A stretch of 64,000 nt of DNA from Ipomoea triloba (GCF_003576645.1 NC_044929.1:21686175-21750174), one strand, 5' to 3'; shown: positions 1 to 12,358, numbered from the stretch's first letter. Numbers and translations: made by a program. The notes: a model not told the origin generated them from the sequence alone.

Positions 1-261
1 CATGACACTGTTACCCAAACAGAAACATGAAACAGTGATAGAGACTATTCATATATTCTAGGACTCGAAAAGATGGCAATCTCAATAAGGGAAAAAGGTT
101 GCGACGCGAGATGGTGCTACGACGTTCAAGGCCCGGCAAACCCAATTAGCCGTGCTTTCCGGCTCTTCTCTCTCTCTCTCAGATTATTAACAATTGAATT
201 GCGATAATGGAACCAAAATGTCAAACCCCCGGCCCCGCCCGCACCTTTTTTCCTTTTCTCC
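1..261. other. 5' flank of the bHLH gene
   Basis: No gene is seen. A short CT-rich run lies at about 166-181, and pyrimidine-rich sequence continues on both sides of the TATA box, which is common in plant promoters and leaders. Confidence 0.5.
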
Positions 262-268
262 TATATAA
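262..268 (+). promoter_or_regulatory. TATA box of the bHLH gene
   Basis: TATATAA sits in a CT-rich promoter about 120 bp upstream of the ATG at 385. A transcription start near 295 and a leader of about 90 nt would fit. Inferred from motif and position only. Confidence 0.55.
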
Positions 269-384
269 CTCTCTCCTCCCCTTTCTCTCTTCACTTTCCC
301 CTTTCGCGTTTTCTCCTCCCCCTCCATTGATCCTCCTTCTCGCCTTCTTTTTCTTTAAAGAAAACTCTCTGGGTCTTATTTGTT

Positions 385-2802
385 ATGCAGAAAGATCACT
401 TCTTTAACGGCGGCGGAGCTCCTCCGCCGCCACCTTTGCAGTTTCAGTACGCTCAATTCGCGTCGCCGTTCGCCGGCGACATGTCGCCGGCTTACGCGGA
501 GAACAATGATAATAACGTTAATAATTACAATACTGACACTTCTCGCTGCTTTACGCCGCCGGCGCCGGCTTGCGGCGGCGCCGGTGACGTGGAGAGGACG
601 GCGGCGAAGCTTTTTTGCCTCGGTAGTCGGAGCTTTAACAGTAGAAGGGGTCAATTTGGGGTTAAAAGCGGTGACTTGCCGTGCAGATCTAATGTTCAGT
701 GCATTGGGAATGCAAAGCTGCCTAGAATTTCGAGTACCCCTTCTCTCAAGCAAGCTGGATCTCCCGTGCAAAACAAGAATTCCAGCCCGGCCCCGCCGGA
801 ATTGGGCCCGGGAAACAATTCCCACCAACAATTCTCCGTCCCCGACCAAACTCCGACTGAATCTAATCCCAGAAAGAGAAAACCCATTTCAAGAAGAGCC
901 GCCGAGGAAGATGATTATGATGCCAAGGTAGTAACATTTCTTTATCCCCACATTTTCATACATCGTAACATAATCTGCATATCTCGAGCAGCATAGCCGT
1001 GACTTCTCAAATGAAAGGTCTCAAGTTCGAACTTTAGTGTGGGTATTGTCTCTCTGTGTTTGTGTGTTTTAGTAATAGTTGAGAAAGTAGGTATGAACAG
1101 ATACTAAATCTCTAGCTCTCACAGCTCAACTCAACAAACCGATAATAAATCATGGTGACTCAGTTAATCCAGGTGAGACTGGATCATTGTCCGGGCCCAC
1201 AACTCAACTCAGCCGTTCATTAAGTGGGAGTAAATGGTGAAATATAAACTGGGCATTGATTGATTTAAGTGATCTTTTTTGTCCATTACAGGGAACTGAA
1301 ACAGAGGATCATTCACCTGCAAAGCGATCCAGATCAGCAGAAGAAGCAGGGAATGACAACAATGGAGTCAAAACAGAGGAACTGAACAATACTGCTAATA
1401 ATAACGCCAATGCCGGAGACGGCAAGCCAAACCAGAAGCCGCCGGAGCCACCGAAGGACTATATACACGTCAGAGCAAGAAGGGGTCAAGCTACAGACAG
1501 CCATAGTCTTGCAGAAAGAGTAAAAAAAAAATTTAATCTTTACCAGTTTATCTGTCATTCCAAGTCAAATAATTGAAGGATATGTTCGTCTCAACTAAAA
1601 GTTTAAGCCGGTATATATTATATGCTCAACACACCCTCAACGATTACTTAAATGTGTTTACTCTAATACTAAATTGAAAAATCTGTTCTGTTCAACTAAA
1701 ACCATGAGCTGATAGTTGGACTACATGTTTATGTTTATATTTTTTTTTATGCTCAACACAAATTGCTTTTAGTTTAGTGAAATGACAGCTTATAATCCCA
1801 TTTTTATTAGGTAAGGAGGGAGAAGATTAGTGAAAGAATGAAGCTTTTGCAAGATCTTGTACCAGGCTGTAGTAAGGTGAGCACAAATGTTGTTTTGACC
1901 AATAATGTTTTGTCAGACAGATGATGCTGTCAAGTTGTTGAATGTTAATTTAGTAAAGAATTTTGGTTTTGGGTTAGGTAACTGGGAAGGCACTCATGCT
2001 TGATGAAATTATAAACTATGTACAGTCACTACAGAGGCAAGTTGAGGTAAATTATCTCGGGTTTTTTGAGCTGTTTCACTGCATTGCCAATGCCATTCGG
2101 CTTTTCTTGGTTCATCGGTTAATTAATGTTGTTGTCCATGGATGTTTGTTGGCTTGCTGCAGTTCCTATCTATGAAGTTAGCGACAGTGAACCCGAGGCT
2201 GGATGTTAACATAGACAGCCTTGCCCCGAAGGATGTTAGTACTTTTTAGTTTATGTTTTTTGTCTTGTCATTTGGTGTGGGAGTCATGAAATGTTTAGAA
2301 CAGCAGAAAGTACTAACTTGGGACCATTTTTGTTTAGATATGTCAATCCACTGTCTCCTTGCCCCATTCTGTGTACCCTTTGGGTTCCTCAGCCCCGGGT
2401 TTTCGTGGTCAAGAACAGTATCCACCTGAGCAGATTCCTAACTTGCACACGAATCTCGTGAATGGGGCAGTAAGCCAATGCCCCATGTACCCGTTGGGTA
2501 GTTCCCCGAGCCCCAGTTTAGGAATGCAGTTCCCTCCCGTTGATGGATTTGGCGAGAATCTCAATCAGGTGAACACTGCTAGCCATAGTTCGTGTTGTTA
2601 TCTCATTTGAAACTAAAGAAAACGAGACAGGATTATACTTCGTTTTCTTGTATTTAGTACTTATTTCTTGTGAATTTGTGAATTTTATCTCTTCCAGTTT
2701 CCTCCCGTGTTTGAAGACGACTTGCAAAGCATTGTCCACATGGGATTCAACCGAATCTCTAGCAACGACACATTATTGCAGCCACTAAACCTTCCTCGGT
2801 AA
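385..2802 (+). CDS. bHLH transcription factor (subfamily XII, bHLH49/62/78/CIB type)
   Basis: Nuclear DNA-binding regulator expected to bind E-box/G-box sites as a dimer. Exons: 385-927, 1292-1519, 1811-1876, 1978-2046, 2163-2234, 2338-2568, 2698-2802, all with GT..AG introns and consistent phase; 437 aa. The bHLH domain (about residues 240-305) is split over exons 2-5. The basic region carries the H-x-x-x-E-R pattern ([10 protein letters not shown]) needed for E-box contact, then helix 1 ([16 protein letters not shown]), a loop, and helix 2 ([18 protein letters not shown]). The Pro/Asn/Ser-rich N-terminal half has a basic PRKRK stretch near its end. The spacing and the [12 protein letters not shown] lead-in match the CIB/bHLH49 group. 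The last exon may instead splice at 2798 to 2880-2928, replacing the final Arg-stop by Arg plus 15 codons. The start is the first ATG after the TATA box. Family is secure; the exact orthologue is not. Confidence 0.9.
994..1130 (+). repeat. Possible SINE fragment in bHLH intron 1
   Basis: A tRNA-like box B (AGTTCGAAC near 1024) follows a possible box A start near 994, as in plant tRNA-derived SINEs. No clear tail or target duplication was identified, so this is tentative. Confidence 0.35.
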
Positions 2803-2928
2803 TTTTAGGGCTTAGCTGCAACTTAGCATCAGTACTCTAGCAGTGACTAATAGTGAGCTTCTTTTTTCTTTTGGCACAGTTCAAATGAAAATGACGTTTC
2901 AATCACGGTTCTTCCACCCTCGATATGA

Positions 2929-5105
2929 AACTTCACACACGGGAGAAGAGGCTATTGTACATATGAAGAGACGGTTCACCACAATCTGTTTCGAGATTGT
3001 TTTTCTTTGGTCGTGTTATTTTATCATAATCAGATTTTTCTGCTGGCTCATCAGCTGTTAGTGATCTTTTTTCCTCCCCGCCCCGATTTATTTATTAGGG
3101 TCTAATTTATAACCTTTAGGGATAGAATTATATATTCTTGTGCAGAGTCTTTTAACAGCAGCATATGTAAGATATTCTTCCTATGTAAAGCAATGCAAGA
3201 ACAGATATATGTACTGTGAACTCAACTAATGAGCTTTCAATGCCCATTACTGTTTCGACTGAGACGATCTGCCATTTTCTTTTCTAGATATAATGGATTG
3301 ATTCATTTCAGATGTGTTGTGATCTTGAATGATTTTCATATGAACATGATGGGTGCCACAATTCTGGGGGGGTCCTGTAGTTTTCACAGGTTAACCAGGA
3401 GCAGAAGCCTCTGTTCTTTTTTCTCAAATCTGCAGTTATAACAGGAGAGTTTTTGCTAATTTTATGGATGGTCTGATTTTCCCAAGAATCAAAAGAGACA
3501 ATTTTGATGAATGATTGCATTTGTCCCTGGCAACCACTTGGCCTGCTGCAATGGCTATTAAAATTTACCCAGCAAGAGCCAGTCTGGCAAGTGGTGAGAT
3601 TATGACTAGACCCAATGAACTTGAGAGCCTTTTTTGGCATACAATATCTGGTATCTCACCACTGTAAGACTAATTCAAATTCAATTCGGGCCACACTCAC
3701 AAAGTTTGACTCTTTTTCGAGAAAGATTGACCTAGACCTCTTTAACAAGACTTCGACTCGACCTAGAGTTCTTACAAACTGTTCCAAACGGCTTGGTACG
3801 ATATCTCGTATCCCACCTCTCTAAGACTAACTCATATTCAATCCATGTCACGCTCACAAAGTTTGATTTCTCTTCAGGAAAGACCTGACCCAGAGCTCCT
3901 TAACATGACGTTGACTCGACCCTGAGCTCTTACCAATTGTCTCAAACAGCTCAATTGAACTTGAGACGTTTTTTTGCATACCGTATCATGTTCCCACCAT
4001 TTTAAGACTAACTCAAATTCAATCTAGGTCACGCTCACAAAGTTTGATTTCTCTTCAAAAAAGACCTGATCCAAAACTCCTTAACATGACATTGACTCGA
4101 CTCTGAGCTCTTACCAATTGTTTCACACTCACAAAGTTTAACTCTTCTTCAGGAAAGATCTGACGTAGAGTTCTTTAACATCACATCAACTCAAGCCAAA
4201 GCTCTTACCAACTGTCTCAAATCAACTGGTTGAACTTGAGGGCTTTAAACCCTATCTTCTCAAAAGGAAAAAAAAGTCAGCAACAGAGAAAAGGCAAATG
4301 CTGTGGTCCTAGCTAGTGGTTTTCAGGTATGGAAAGATGCCATTAAAAGATAGATTAATCCTGTGGTTGGGAGGGGATTAGTGAAACTCAAGTTTATGGG
4401 GTTTTACTTAACACAAAAACATTGCTTTCCTTGCATCCCCCTTGTGCTTTCACTTTATTACAACTTCTATTATTGGTGTTGTGATGAGCATGATTATAAT
4501 ACCACAAAAGATTCTTTGAAAATGATCTTTTGCATACAAGAGTTAAACAACAAATTATTAATTTTATCTTTACATGTTTGGGTGACAGACCAAAGAAATT
4601 AAAGGGCACCAATCATGCTATGTAATGCTTCTGCCTAATGAATATTTTACAAATTTCTTTATCTTTTAATAATTAGGGTTGTCTCCCCTCTAGATCTGTC
4701 TTCCACAATCATCCTTTTTCTTAATTGTATGTTAATGAAGTTGATTGAATTGATATGACATAAATTATTCATTCCAGGAAAATAGTTTCCATTTGATTAC
4801 TTTATTACATTAATAAGAGGTTGAGCGTTTTAATCATTCTTGTACATGTATAAAAAGTCTTGTGAAAACTCTGAAAGGGAGGGTTAAGCAATTCATTATA
4901 CACATGAGAATCGATAAAAAAATATTTTTTTTTTGGCAACTTATAGATTTTTTCGGTAGTATTGGCCGGTCAGTTGACTGTTTTAGTAGTCACGAAATCA
5001 ACACCCGCAACAAAACCTACACTCTGCGTTTGTCAACAAAATAGAACTTTTAACTCTTTTTGGATTGGTCAACAATTGAACTAGCATTTTGCGGCTATCA
5101 GTGAA
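2929..5105. other. Spacer with degenerate tandem repeat, no gene seen
   Basis: The 3' flank of the bHLH gene, then a degenerate tandem repeat (listed separately), then AT-rich DNA. The longest open frames are about 110 codons or fewer and show no recognisable domain or coding character. Confidence 0.5.
3640..4250. repeat. Degenerate tandem repeat, about 4 units
   Basis: The phrase CTCACAAAGTTTGA recurs at 3696, 3853 and 4034 and, with one change, at 4128. Around it recur 'taagactaactcaaattcaa', 'ttaacatgac.ttgactcga' and 'gagctcttaccaa.tgt'. Spacings of 157, 181 and 94 bp indicate diverged units with deletions. Family unknown; it may be retrotransposon-derived. Confidence 0.7.
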
Positions 5106-5114
5106 ATAGAACTA

Positions 5115-5574
5115 GAGATTATTACCGAAATGGTCCCTCGACTATTGCGAAATTACCAATTTAGTCCTTGACAATTTTTTGTGCCCAATTAATTCCCTCG
5201 ACTTTGAAAATTTTAACCAATTTGGTCCTCCGTTTATTTTGTCTTAAACATCCGTTAAAATCAGGACTAAATTGGTAATTTTGCTATAGTCGAGGGACCA
5301 AATTGATAATTTTGCTATAGTCAAGGGACCATTTCAGTGAAAAAATAATTACCAATTTGGTCCCTTGACTATAGAAAAATTACCAATTTGGTCCCTTGAC
5401 TATAGCAAAATTACCAATTTGGTCTCAATTTGACGGATGTTTAACGGTAAAATAAACGGAGGATCAAATTGGTTAAAATTTTCAAAGTCGAGGAACTTAA
5501 TTGGACAAGAAAAATTGTCGAGAACCAAATTGGTAATTTCACAATAATCGATGGACCATTTCGGTAATAAGCTC
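5115..5574. mobile_element. MULE-type MITE (foldback) with 9-bp target duplication
   Basis: A 460-bp element that is almost entirely two inverted arms. Both ends read GAG(A/C)TTATTACCGAAATGG. A perfect 9-bp duplication, ATAGAACTA, flanks it at 5106-5114 and 5575-5583. Nine-base duplications and long terminal inverted repeats are the hallmark of Mutator-like elements. Internal phrases such as 'ggtcc(c/t)tcgactat' recur in the elements at 18601 and 41811. No transposase, so non-autonomous. Confidence 0.9.
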
Positions 5575-5583
5575 ATAGAACTA

Positions 5584-6319
5584 TTAACTCTATTTGGATT
5601 GACCAACTAGCTGACGTTAAAAATATCTGTTGGTGCTTTTTAAATAGTGAAAGGGTAATTATTAGTAATTAAATATTAATTATTAGTTTATATTTCTTCT
5701 TTACCTTTACCATAGTGCCAAATTTCAAACTAGTTGCAGCGCAGCCAATCCCCATTGGAGTAAATGCCACTACATGAATTTGAGGCTGTCTTTCCTCTGA
5801 AGAATTTTTGCCTGGAAGACTCCTAAACCCTAACCCTAATCCTTAGGCCATCCATTAATAAAGCTTTATCGAGTAATTGGCAACATTCAAACTTTAGGGT
5901 AAGCTCCTACATTCAATGTATAGTGCAAATTAAAAACTACCAAAAAGCTTACTAGTGAAAAGGTGAAAAAAGATAATAGTATAAAGAATAATTAATGTAT
6001 TGAATTAAAAATCAAGGAAATTTGTTTTCTTGTGCCTTATTTAGATGCATGTTACTTTTTTGACAATTTTTGTGATTTTCAAACATATCAAGGAGATTAT
6101 ATATATACTCTTGATATTTTATAGATAGTTTTGATTAATCAAATAAAAATATAATTGTGTGTTATAAATCAAATCATATACTCAAATAAAATAAGAATAT
6201 TTTATAGATAGTTTTGTGTGTTTATTTATAGTTTGAAATTTGAACCCCAACTACGTCTAAGCTATAACATGTTTTTGAAACTTGAACTTTATAGGTTTTA
6301 ACTTAAATTCAATTATAAT
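5584..6319. other. AT-rich spacer
   Basis: No gene or clear repeat is seen apart from short AT-rich runs. Confidence 0.4.
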
Positions 6320-6447
6320 CACTGTTGTAAAAATCGGCCTAGGCGGCCCTAGGCCGAGGCGAATTATTCCCTTGACGCTATCTATGCGGCCGGCCTCCTA
6401 GGCCACAACTCGGCCGAGTTGACCTTGCTAATATTTTTAATTAATTA

Positions 6448-6503
<56 letters not shown>

Positions 6504-6645
6504 CTATATATATATATATATATACATACACACACATACATACACACACGTGCCATGTTTTTCTTTTTTTATTTTATAGTCAGCTACCTAGGCGCTAGGC
6601 GCTCCTCTACCACCCAATTAGCGCCTAACGTCTACTGCAACCATG
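6320..6645. mobile_element. hAT-like MITE containing a (TA)n microsatellite
   Basis: The ends are imperfect inverted repeats: CACTGTTGTAAAAAT at the left and, on the other strand, CATGGTTGCAGTAG at the right. GC-rich subterminal 'ctaggcgg'/'ctaggcgc' motifs follow, as in plant hAT MITEs. The flanks are ATTATAAT (6312-6319) and ATTATAAC (6646-6653), a 7/8 match to an 8-bp duplication, the hAT size. A TA then CA microsatellite fills about 6451-6549. Confidence 0.7.
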
Positions 6646-6653
6646 ATTATAAC

Positions 6654-8200
6654 ACGAATTTGAAACCATACATAATTGATAAGGAACCCATTTTTCAATT
6701 GGGCAATAGTAAATAGATAGACGGCAAGGGATTCATGATGGCCTTAGATGGAATGATGGGGGCGTTAAACCTAAATGTGATTGTATTTTGCATCGATTTG
6801 TTTCATAGTCTCTCTTGGTTGACCATTTTTGTTTCCTCCCAATTGTTTGCAAAGAGAATAGAAATAGCCCGTAGGTAACAAAAGGCATGATTACGATGAT
6901 TTGTTCTAACCACCATGGCACCAACTCCAATCATGCTTGCCAACCGCTTACTATGTTGCCCAATTTCAGGCAATCAATCCAAACATTGTGTACCAATTTC
7001 AAACTATTATCTTTGATATATCTGAAAATCCTTATCCACTATCTGAAAGTACGTTCTCGGTGAAATTTGTTTTATAACTCTAACTGAAAAATAATCACGA
7101 TGAGATAAATCAGTCAAAATTGATCATAGTTAATCGACTCAAGCTAAGAAAGTCAATTGACGACTCCCATGACAATTGAACTTGAAAAAACCTTGTGATT
7201 GTCAAGACAACTGCTAAATAAGAAGGCTGGGGTTTCTTTCTCCATTTTTAATTTGAGAGTTTATCCTATTATTATAAGAGAAAAATATTAATTTGTAGGT
7301 ATAACATAACTTTTTAAAATAATTAAACCCTAAACATTTTTCTAAATGAAGTATTAATAAACTAAGAGCATTACCATCAGAAGTTCTTTTGTGATTTTTT
7401 TGCAAAATGGATGAGAGAGGGTGTGAGTTGAAGGAAAGAGGAAAAACAAATTTATAGGAAGGTTGGGTTTTAGTGGTCTCACATTGAAAAATTTTGTTTT
7501 AAAAAATTAATTCTTCTTGGTGTGCATTTCACACACCAGATGTGCCCAGGGAACATGTTTATATATATATATTCTAATAACCACCATTTTCTCTTTTTTG
7601 TTTTGCTTTTTTTTTTTCTATTTTTTCTCCATCTTTTTCTTTCTCCCTCTCCATCTTGTGTGGCTTGACAAGTATCTTGGAAAAAAAATATTTTTTTTGT
7701 TAAGGATGATGTAACAACACGATTGATTGAAAACAACCTATTGTATTCAATAATAATAAGAACAATCTCTTGTCAACACCCTCTCAATTGAGCGTACTGC
7801 ACAAAATCTTTCTAGTTCAGTTTTCCTCTCTTATATGATTTATGAGTTATTACACATGAATAGAATTTACTCAATACCCGCATATTGGATACAGATCAGA
7901 TTTTTCTTTTCAGCGAAATAATAAGAATAATCTTGCCATTTTCAGTATTTCACCATGCAAGTGGTAAGATTACTAAACATATTACAATGTATATCAGACT
8001 TGCTAGGCATAAAAATCGCACGATGGACTAAACGTCTAAACCTCACTCTAATACTGCAACACATGACTTTGATTGCATGAGACAATGCAAACAGCACCCC
8101 AATAAGGGCTTTTAAGTTTTAGGGTTGGTTCTCAGGTGACTGATTTTTAGTCATACTAAAAAAAAAATTCAATTAGTGATTTCTTTTTGCAGTCTAATAC
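6654..8200. other. AT-rich spacer, no gene seen
   Basis: Short open frames without coding character. Poly-pyrimidine tracts at 7590-7700. The phrase 'taagagcattaccatcagaa' near 7363 resembles MITE ends but no partner was found. Confidence 0.4.
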
Positions 8201-8207
8201 TCAGATC

Positions 8208-8570
8208 CATAAACTATGTGATGGTATATTTGTATCAAGAATGAATGAAATAGGTGACAAACACATAAATTAAACCAGACTCTTTTGTCTTTTGGGCTGT
8301 GTTTTTCTGATAAGTAGTGATTTCTTTTTGCAGTCTAATACTCAGATCCATAAACTATCCCATGGAATCCAAAGTCATAAACTCATACAAGTCATAAACT
8401 CATACAACCGCGACTTTTGCAGTCTAATACTCAAAATCCAAATCTATCTATCTGTTCAGTATAAATAAACAAATGTCAGAAAAACACAGCCCAAATATAC
8501 AAATATATCTATGTGTTTGTCACCTATTCCATTCATTCTTGATACAAATATACCATCACAAAGTTTACAA
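8208..8570. repeat. Inverted repeat (foldback) with internal direct repeats
   Basis: Arm 8208-8315 is matched in reverse complement by 8470-8570 (phrases 'tttgtatcaagaatgaatg' and 'ctgtgtttttctga' on one arm, their complements on the other). The phrase 'gcagtctaatactcag' also occurs directly near 8191 and 8331. Three copies of 'acataatgtacatcttt' follow at about 8585-8660. Likely an old MITE or a foldback from nested duplications. Confidence 0.65.
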
Positions 8571-9120
8571 GTTATTACAGGATTTACATAATGTACATCT
8601 TTTTTATTTACATAATGTACATCTTTTTTTTTGAGTTGATACATAATGTACATCTTTAAGTAGTGATTTGTGAATTTTTCTCATCACCTAAATATACCGG
8701 GACATAGAAAACTATAACACAAAGTAGGTGGAATAGAAATAAGGCAACCAATATGCTTCCCATTGCTTGCATAACTCTCCCATTCTTTGTTTTTTCTTTT
8801 ATGACTACCTGCAGATTGTTGGGTAGTTACTGCAGAATATAATTTTATGGCATGTTGGAGCTGCAATACTTCATGATTCAAATATTCCAAAAACAAAGAA
8901 AACTGAAGCACCATAAACAACTAGAGAGGTAAAATAGAAACAAGGCAACAAAGTCCAACCAGCATGGTTTACCAAAATTCAGTACAATAAGAACAGTAAA
9001 ATGTCATCACCAACTATAAATATAAGGAGAGAAAGAAGTTCCCAAATCAAATTCTCATATTTTTGAGGTAAAGTACAGCAAACTAAAAGATTGACTAGAT
9101 CAAAAAACTTGACTGCAAAA

Positions 9121-10853
9121 TTAAGCAGCAGCGCCGCTACCCTTGCCCTTCTTTCTTTGGATTTTCTTCATATAGAACTCAAGCTCTTTTCCTTCCAAAA
9201 TATATCTGTTGATTTGTTTAGAAAAAAAAACAGAAACCAATTGAGAAAAATTACTAGGAGGATGATAGAGGCATAAAGAAAAGTTAAGGATCATGAGATT
9301 ACCCATCAGCTCTGCCACATTGACCAGGTCTGGATGAGATGCAGGCCATCAACCTACCAGAGCCGAACTGCTCCTCAAGGTGAGAGTCAAGTTTACGATC
9401 CTTCTGCCGCTTCTCAAGTTTCCTTTGGACATGGTTGCTCTTCTTTGCCTCCTCAGCAGCTGCACCCTCGGTTTCCTGCAACAATTCAACCAAAAAGGAT
9501 GATAACATAAGAAATAAAGGGAAAATGTAAGTCTACATTTGATGTATTTTCCATTATCAACAAGTTAATACCTCAGTAGTTTCTTTCTTGGCAGCCCCCT
9601 TCTTCTTCCTGCCAATGTCAACACCATAGTGCTGAAGGTACCACTGCTTAAAGGGAGCCGCATCAACCTGAACAATTGCGCTCTTCACCAGAGTTTGTGT
9701 TCGAACAAGTTCATTGTTTGAGGCATTGTAAACCACATCAAGGATACGTGTTTTCCTAGTAACTGCCTCACTACCCCATGAATAATTTCCTGTATCCAAC
9801 CTCAGTGCCCTCCACTTCACATTGCCTCCTCGTACACGAACTCGTCTCACTGTTTTGTTGCTAGACAGTTTAGTACTTGCAGGCTGACGTCCAAGCTCAT
9901 ACCTTTCAAGAATACAGAGAATCTAAGTAAGAAAACTATTCTAAAAGGTTTTACTTACAACAAAACTATTAACAATTGAGAACATAGGGATAAGGATAAG
10001 CTTCAGAGAAACTACAACCCAATGGTCAGGCAAACAATAAAAACAGCAAAAGAAATAATTACACTGAAACCATTAACAATTAAGAACACTGGGATATGCA
10101 TATATTCTCTGAGATACAACAATCTGATGGTCAGATAATCCTAAAATGGAAAAAGAAACAACTAGCAATAGTACATTATTAAAAACCAAGAAAAGTTAGT
10201 TAATTGAAACTTAATTGCTAACGTAAAAAGGAAAGAGGAGCCTGGAAGAGTGTTTTTGAAAATCCTAAAAGAACCGACAATCGCATGCACTTCTCATTAT
10301 TTTCCTAGTTCCTTTCTACAATTGACCTGATCTCATTCCTAGGCTGCTAATTGGAGTCCTTAATGTATGAGATAGAGGACAATACCATCAGAAAACAATC
10401 CATTTAAGTTTAAAATAGTAGTCTCAGATGCCAAAACTATGGAATTAAAATTCAGCACTATATAGGTTTCAGATGCAATACTTAACAACCATTCCAATTT
10501 CCAATACATACAGACAAGAATCATAGAGCTGTAGCTTATATCAAAAGATCCAGAAAGAAAATCACAGAGACAAAAACTGTAACAACAGAACCAAACTTAC
10601 TTTCGCTTCTTCCTCCATGCCTTCTTCTTGCCACCAGTGGCACGCCTCTTGTGCATTGAATCCCTAGAGATACCTGTAAACACATCGTACGAAAATCACT
10701 ACGGCTATACTAGCATTCACATAGGAAACAAAACTGAATCGAACATATATCATGCATAAGGATTATAATTGCGAGCATAACATTAACATCGCTAATCAAA
10801 ATCATTTAAGGAATCAGAGAAGAGAGACGAAGAAGGTTGAGATCGTTACCCAT
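9121..10853 (-). CDS. RPS8: 40S ribosomal protein S8 (eS8)
   Basis: A structural protein of the cytosolic small ribosomal subunit. Exons on the minus strand: 10853-10850, 10673-10601, 9902-9572, 9475-9303, 9205-9121; 221 aa, the usual plant length. Exon 1 is only four coding bases (ATGG), and the second codon is completed from exon 2 to give [12 protein letters not shown]. The protein shows the conserved basic N terminus ([18 protein letters not shown]), the central [18 protein letters not shown] block, the plant-type acidic/Ala insertion ([14 protein letters not shown]) and the C-terminal [18 protein letters not shown]. All junctions are GT..AG and in phase. The promoter carries ribosomal-protein-type motifs. 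No lesions. Confidence 0.97.
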
Positions 10854-10926
10854 GGCGAAAGCGTAGCAGCTAGAAGAGCTAAATGCAGCGTATCCCTACC
10901 AGTCCTCGCAAGAGATGCTTGAACAC

Positions 10927-11063
10927 AAACCCTAGCACTTTATATACTGGGGACTTTGGGTTAATAGTGAATATTGGGCTTCTTTGTGTTACTATTCTTC
11001 TCTTGGATCTCTCTTGTCTGATTTGTGTTGGGCCTTTAGATTATCTTTCCAACTTTAGGCCCA
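10927..11063 (-). promoter_or_regulatory. RPS8 promoter: TATA box, telo-box and site II motifs
   Basis: On the RPS8 strand, upstream of the ATG at 10853, there is a TATA box (TATATAA, 10946-10940) and a telo-box AAACCCTAG (10927-10935) just downstream of it. Three site II cores (TGGGCY) lie at 10975-10980, 11029-11034 and 11063-11058. In plants, telo-box plus site II is the known signature of growth-linked ribosomal protein promoters (TCP-type binding). Confidence 0.75.
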
Positions 11064-12320
11064 AAAGTTATTTTTCATTGCTCATTATTCCATATACAAT
11101 TTGGTTTGGAGCAAGTAAATTATTCTGTGGATCCGGGTCCACTTTTCAAGGTGGACTCGGTCTAAAGATACACAATTTACATAATATTCACGATTTACCT
11201 TTTAGAAATTCACAATTTGTAATGATCATGTATTTTATTTACGAATTCTCAAAACTTAAAAACACAATTTATATTCTAGAAGTTCACAATTTGGAGCGGT
11301 GTGAGCATTTCATCCCTCTATGTTCTAAGGAAATTTTTTCTTCATTCGTCCCACACATTGTTGTTCAAAAAAGATCCTTTATACCCTTGTTCATTTATTA
11401 AAATTATTTGTATATTTTCACGTAACTATTTCTTCTGTCCCATTATATGTTTTGGATTCGATTAATGTGACTTGACTGGAGGTATTTACAATTTAATTTT
11501 TCTTTATGCGTAGCTTATGATCGAATAACTTGAAATCATCAATTAAAAAAACAAGAAAGTGTCATATAGGTTTATTAAGTGAATCAAATTCTTGCTCAAT
11601 TCTTCGAATGATACATATCCAATGGGATCAAGGGCTACATCACTACCCGATAGTTCACTTTGACTTGATCACCTTTGTGAGCTTGAAGAACTGTTTTGGC
11701 TTATACTAAAAAAAAATGCAATCAAGGTGAGAAAAGCACATTTGAATCATATCATGAACAAATGAACATCAATTGTTACACTACAATCAACGTTCAATCA
11801 TACTTTTGTATAAGATATCCAAACTTCAACATTCATATACAATAGATCATAATCACATCATAAAACAATAGAAATAAAGTCAATAAACAAATAAAAGCGC
11901 AACCTAAAACTTTACCTTGATTCCAATTTGTAGTTCGGTCACATCCATAGATTTCTTTGATGCAACTGAATACAAATTTAGGAATAAATTCAATTATTAT
12001 TTTTTAATTGTCAATCATCTTCTATGACCATACTTTACTACATATGTATGATCAAATTAAATAATATTCACTCAAAAACTTTGCAGTTTACCTAATGTAA
12101 CGATCAAGAGAAGAAGAAAATCAAACTTAAGTGCCGTGGAAGAATCCCATTTCCGGCCACAGATCTTGATCTGATTTTATTATTCCGTCGACGGCGATCG
12201 GAGAGACAACGTACGTAAAATTCATGATTAAAAGTTTACAAGAGTATATGTTCCATGCAATAACGGGTGATTGGCCAATGGGCGCTTTCCACGTAAGCAA
12301 AAGAAAAGGCTTAGAAGTAC
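11064..12320. other. Spacer between RPS8 and TMK
   Basis: No convincing gene; one 172-codon open frame (10883-11401) covers the RPS8 promoter and repeat DNA and looks accidental. Around 11118-11170 lies a fragment resembling the MITE end at 36155 ('ctgtgga.ccgggtccac'). Confidence 0.45.
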
Positions 12321-12350
12321 GACGTCGTTTGGCATCAGAGAGATAAATAG

Positions 12351-12358
12351 TGACGTCA
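12351..12358 (+). promoter_or_regulatory. TGACGTCA bZIP-type element upstream of TMK
   Basis: A perfect palindromic TGACGTCA lies 278 bp before the TMK ATG. GACGTC also occurs at 12321-12326 and ACGT cores at 12292 and 12365. A TATA-like ATAAATA is at 12342-12348. Such motifs are bound by bZIP factors of the TGA/CREB-like type; function here is inferred. Confidence 0.45.

Noticed and set aside
207..407. 66-codon frame overlapping the bHLH start
   Set aside because: Lies over the TATA box and CT-rich leader; its sequence simply reflects pyrimidine-rich DNA.
376..849. 157-codon frame opposite bHLH exon 1
   Set aside because: A reverse shadow of a GC-rich exon; Arg-rich and without homology.
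10883..11401. 172-codon open frame on the plus strand
   Set aside because: It covers the RPS8 promoter (TATA, telo-box, site II) and a MITE fragment, has a random-looking hydrophobic composition and no known domain.
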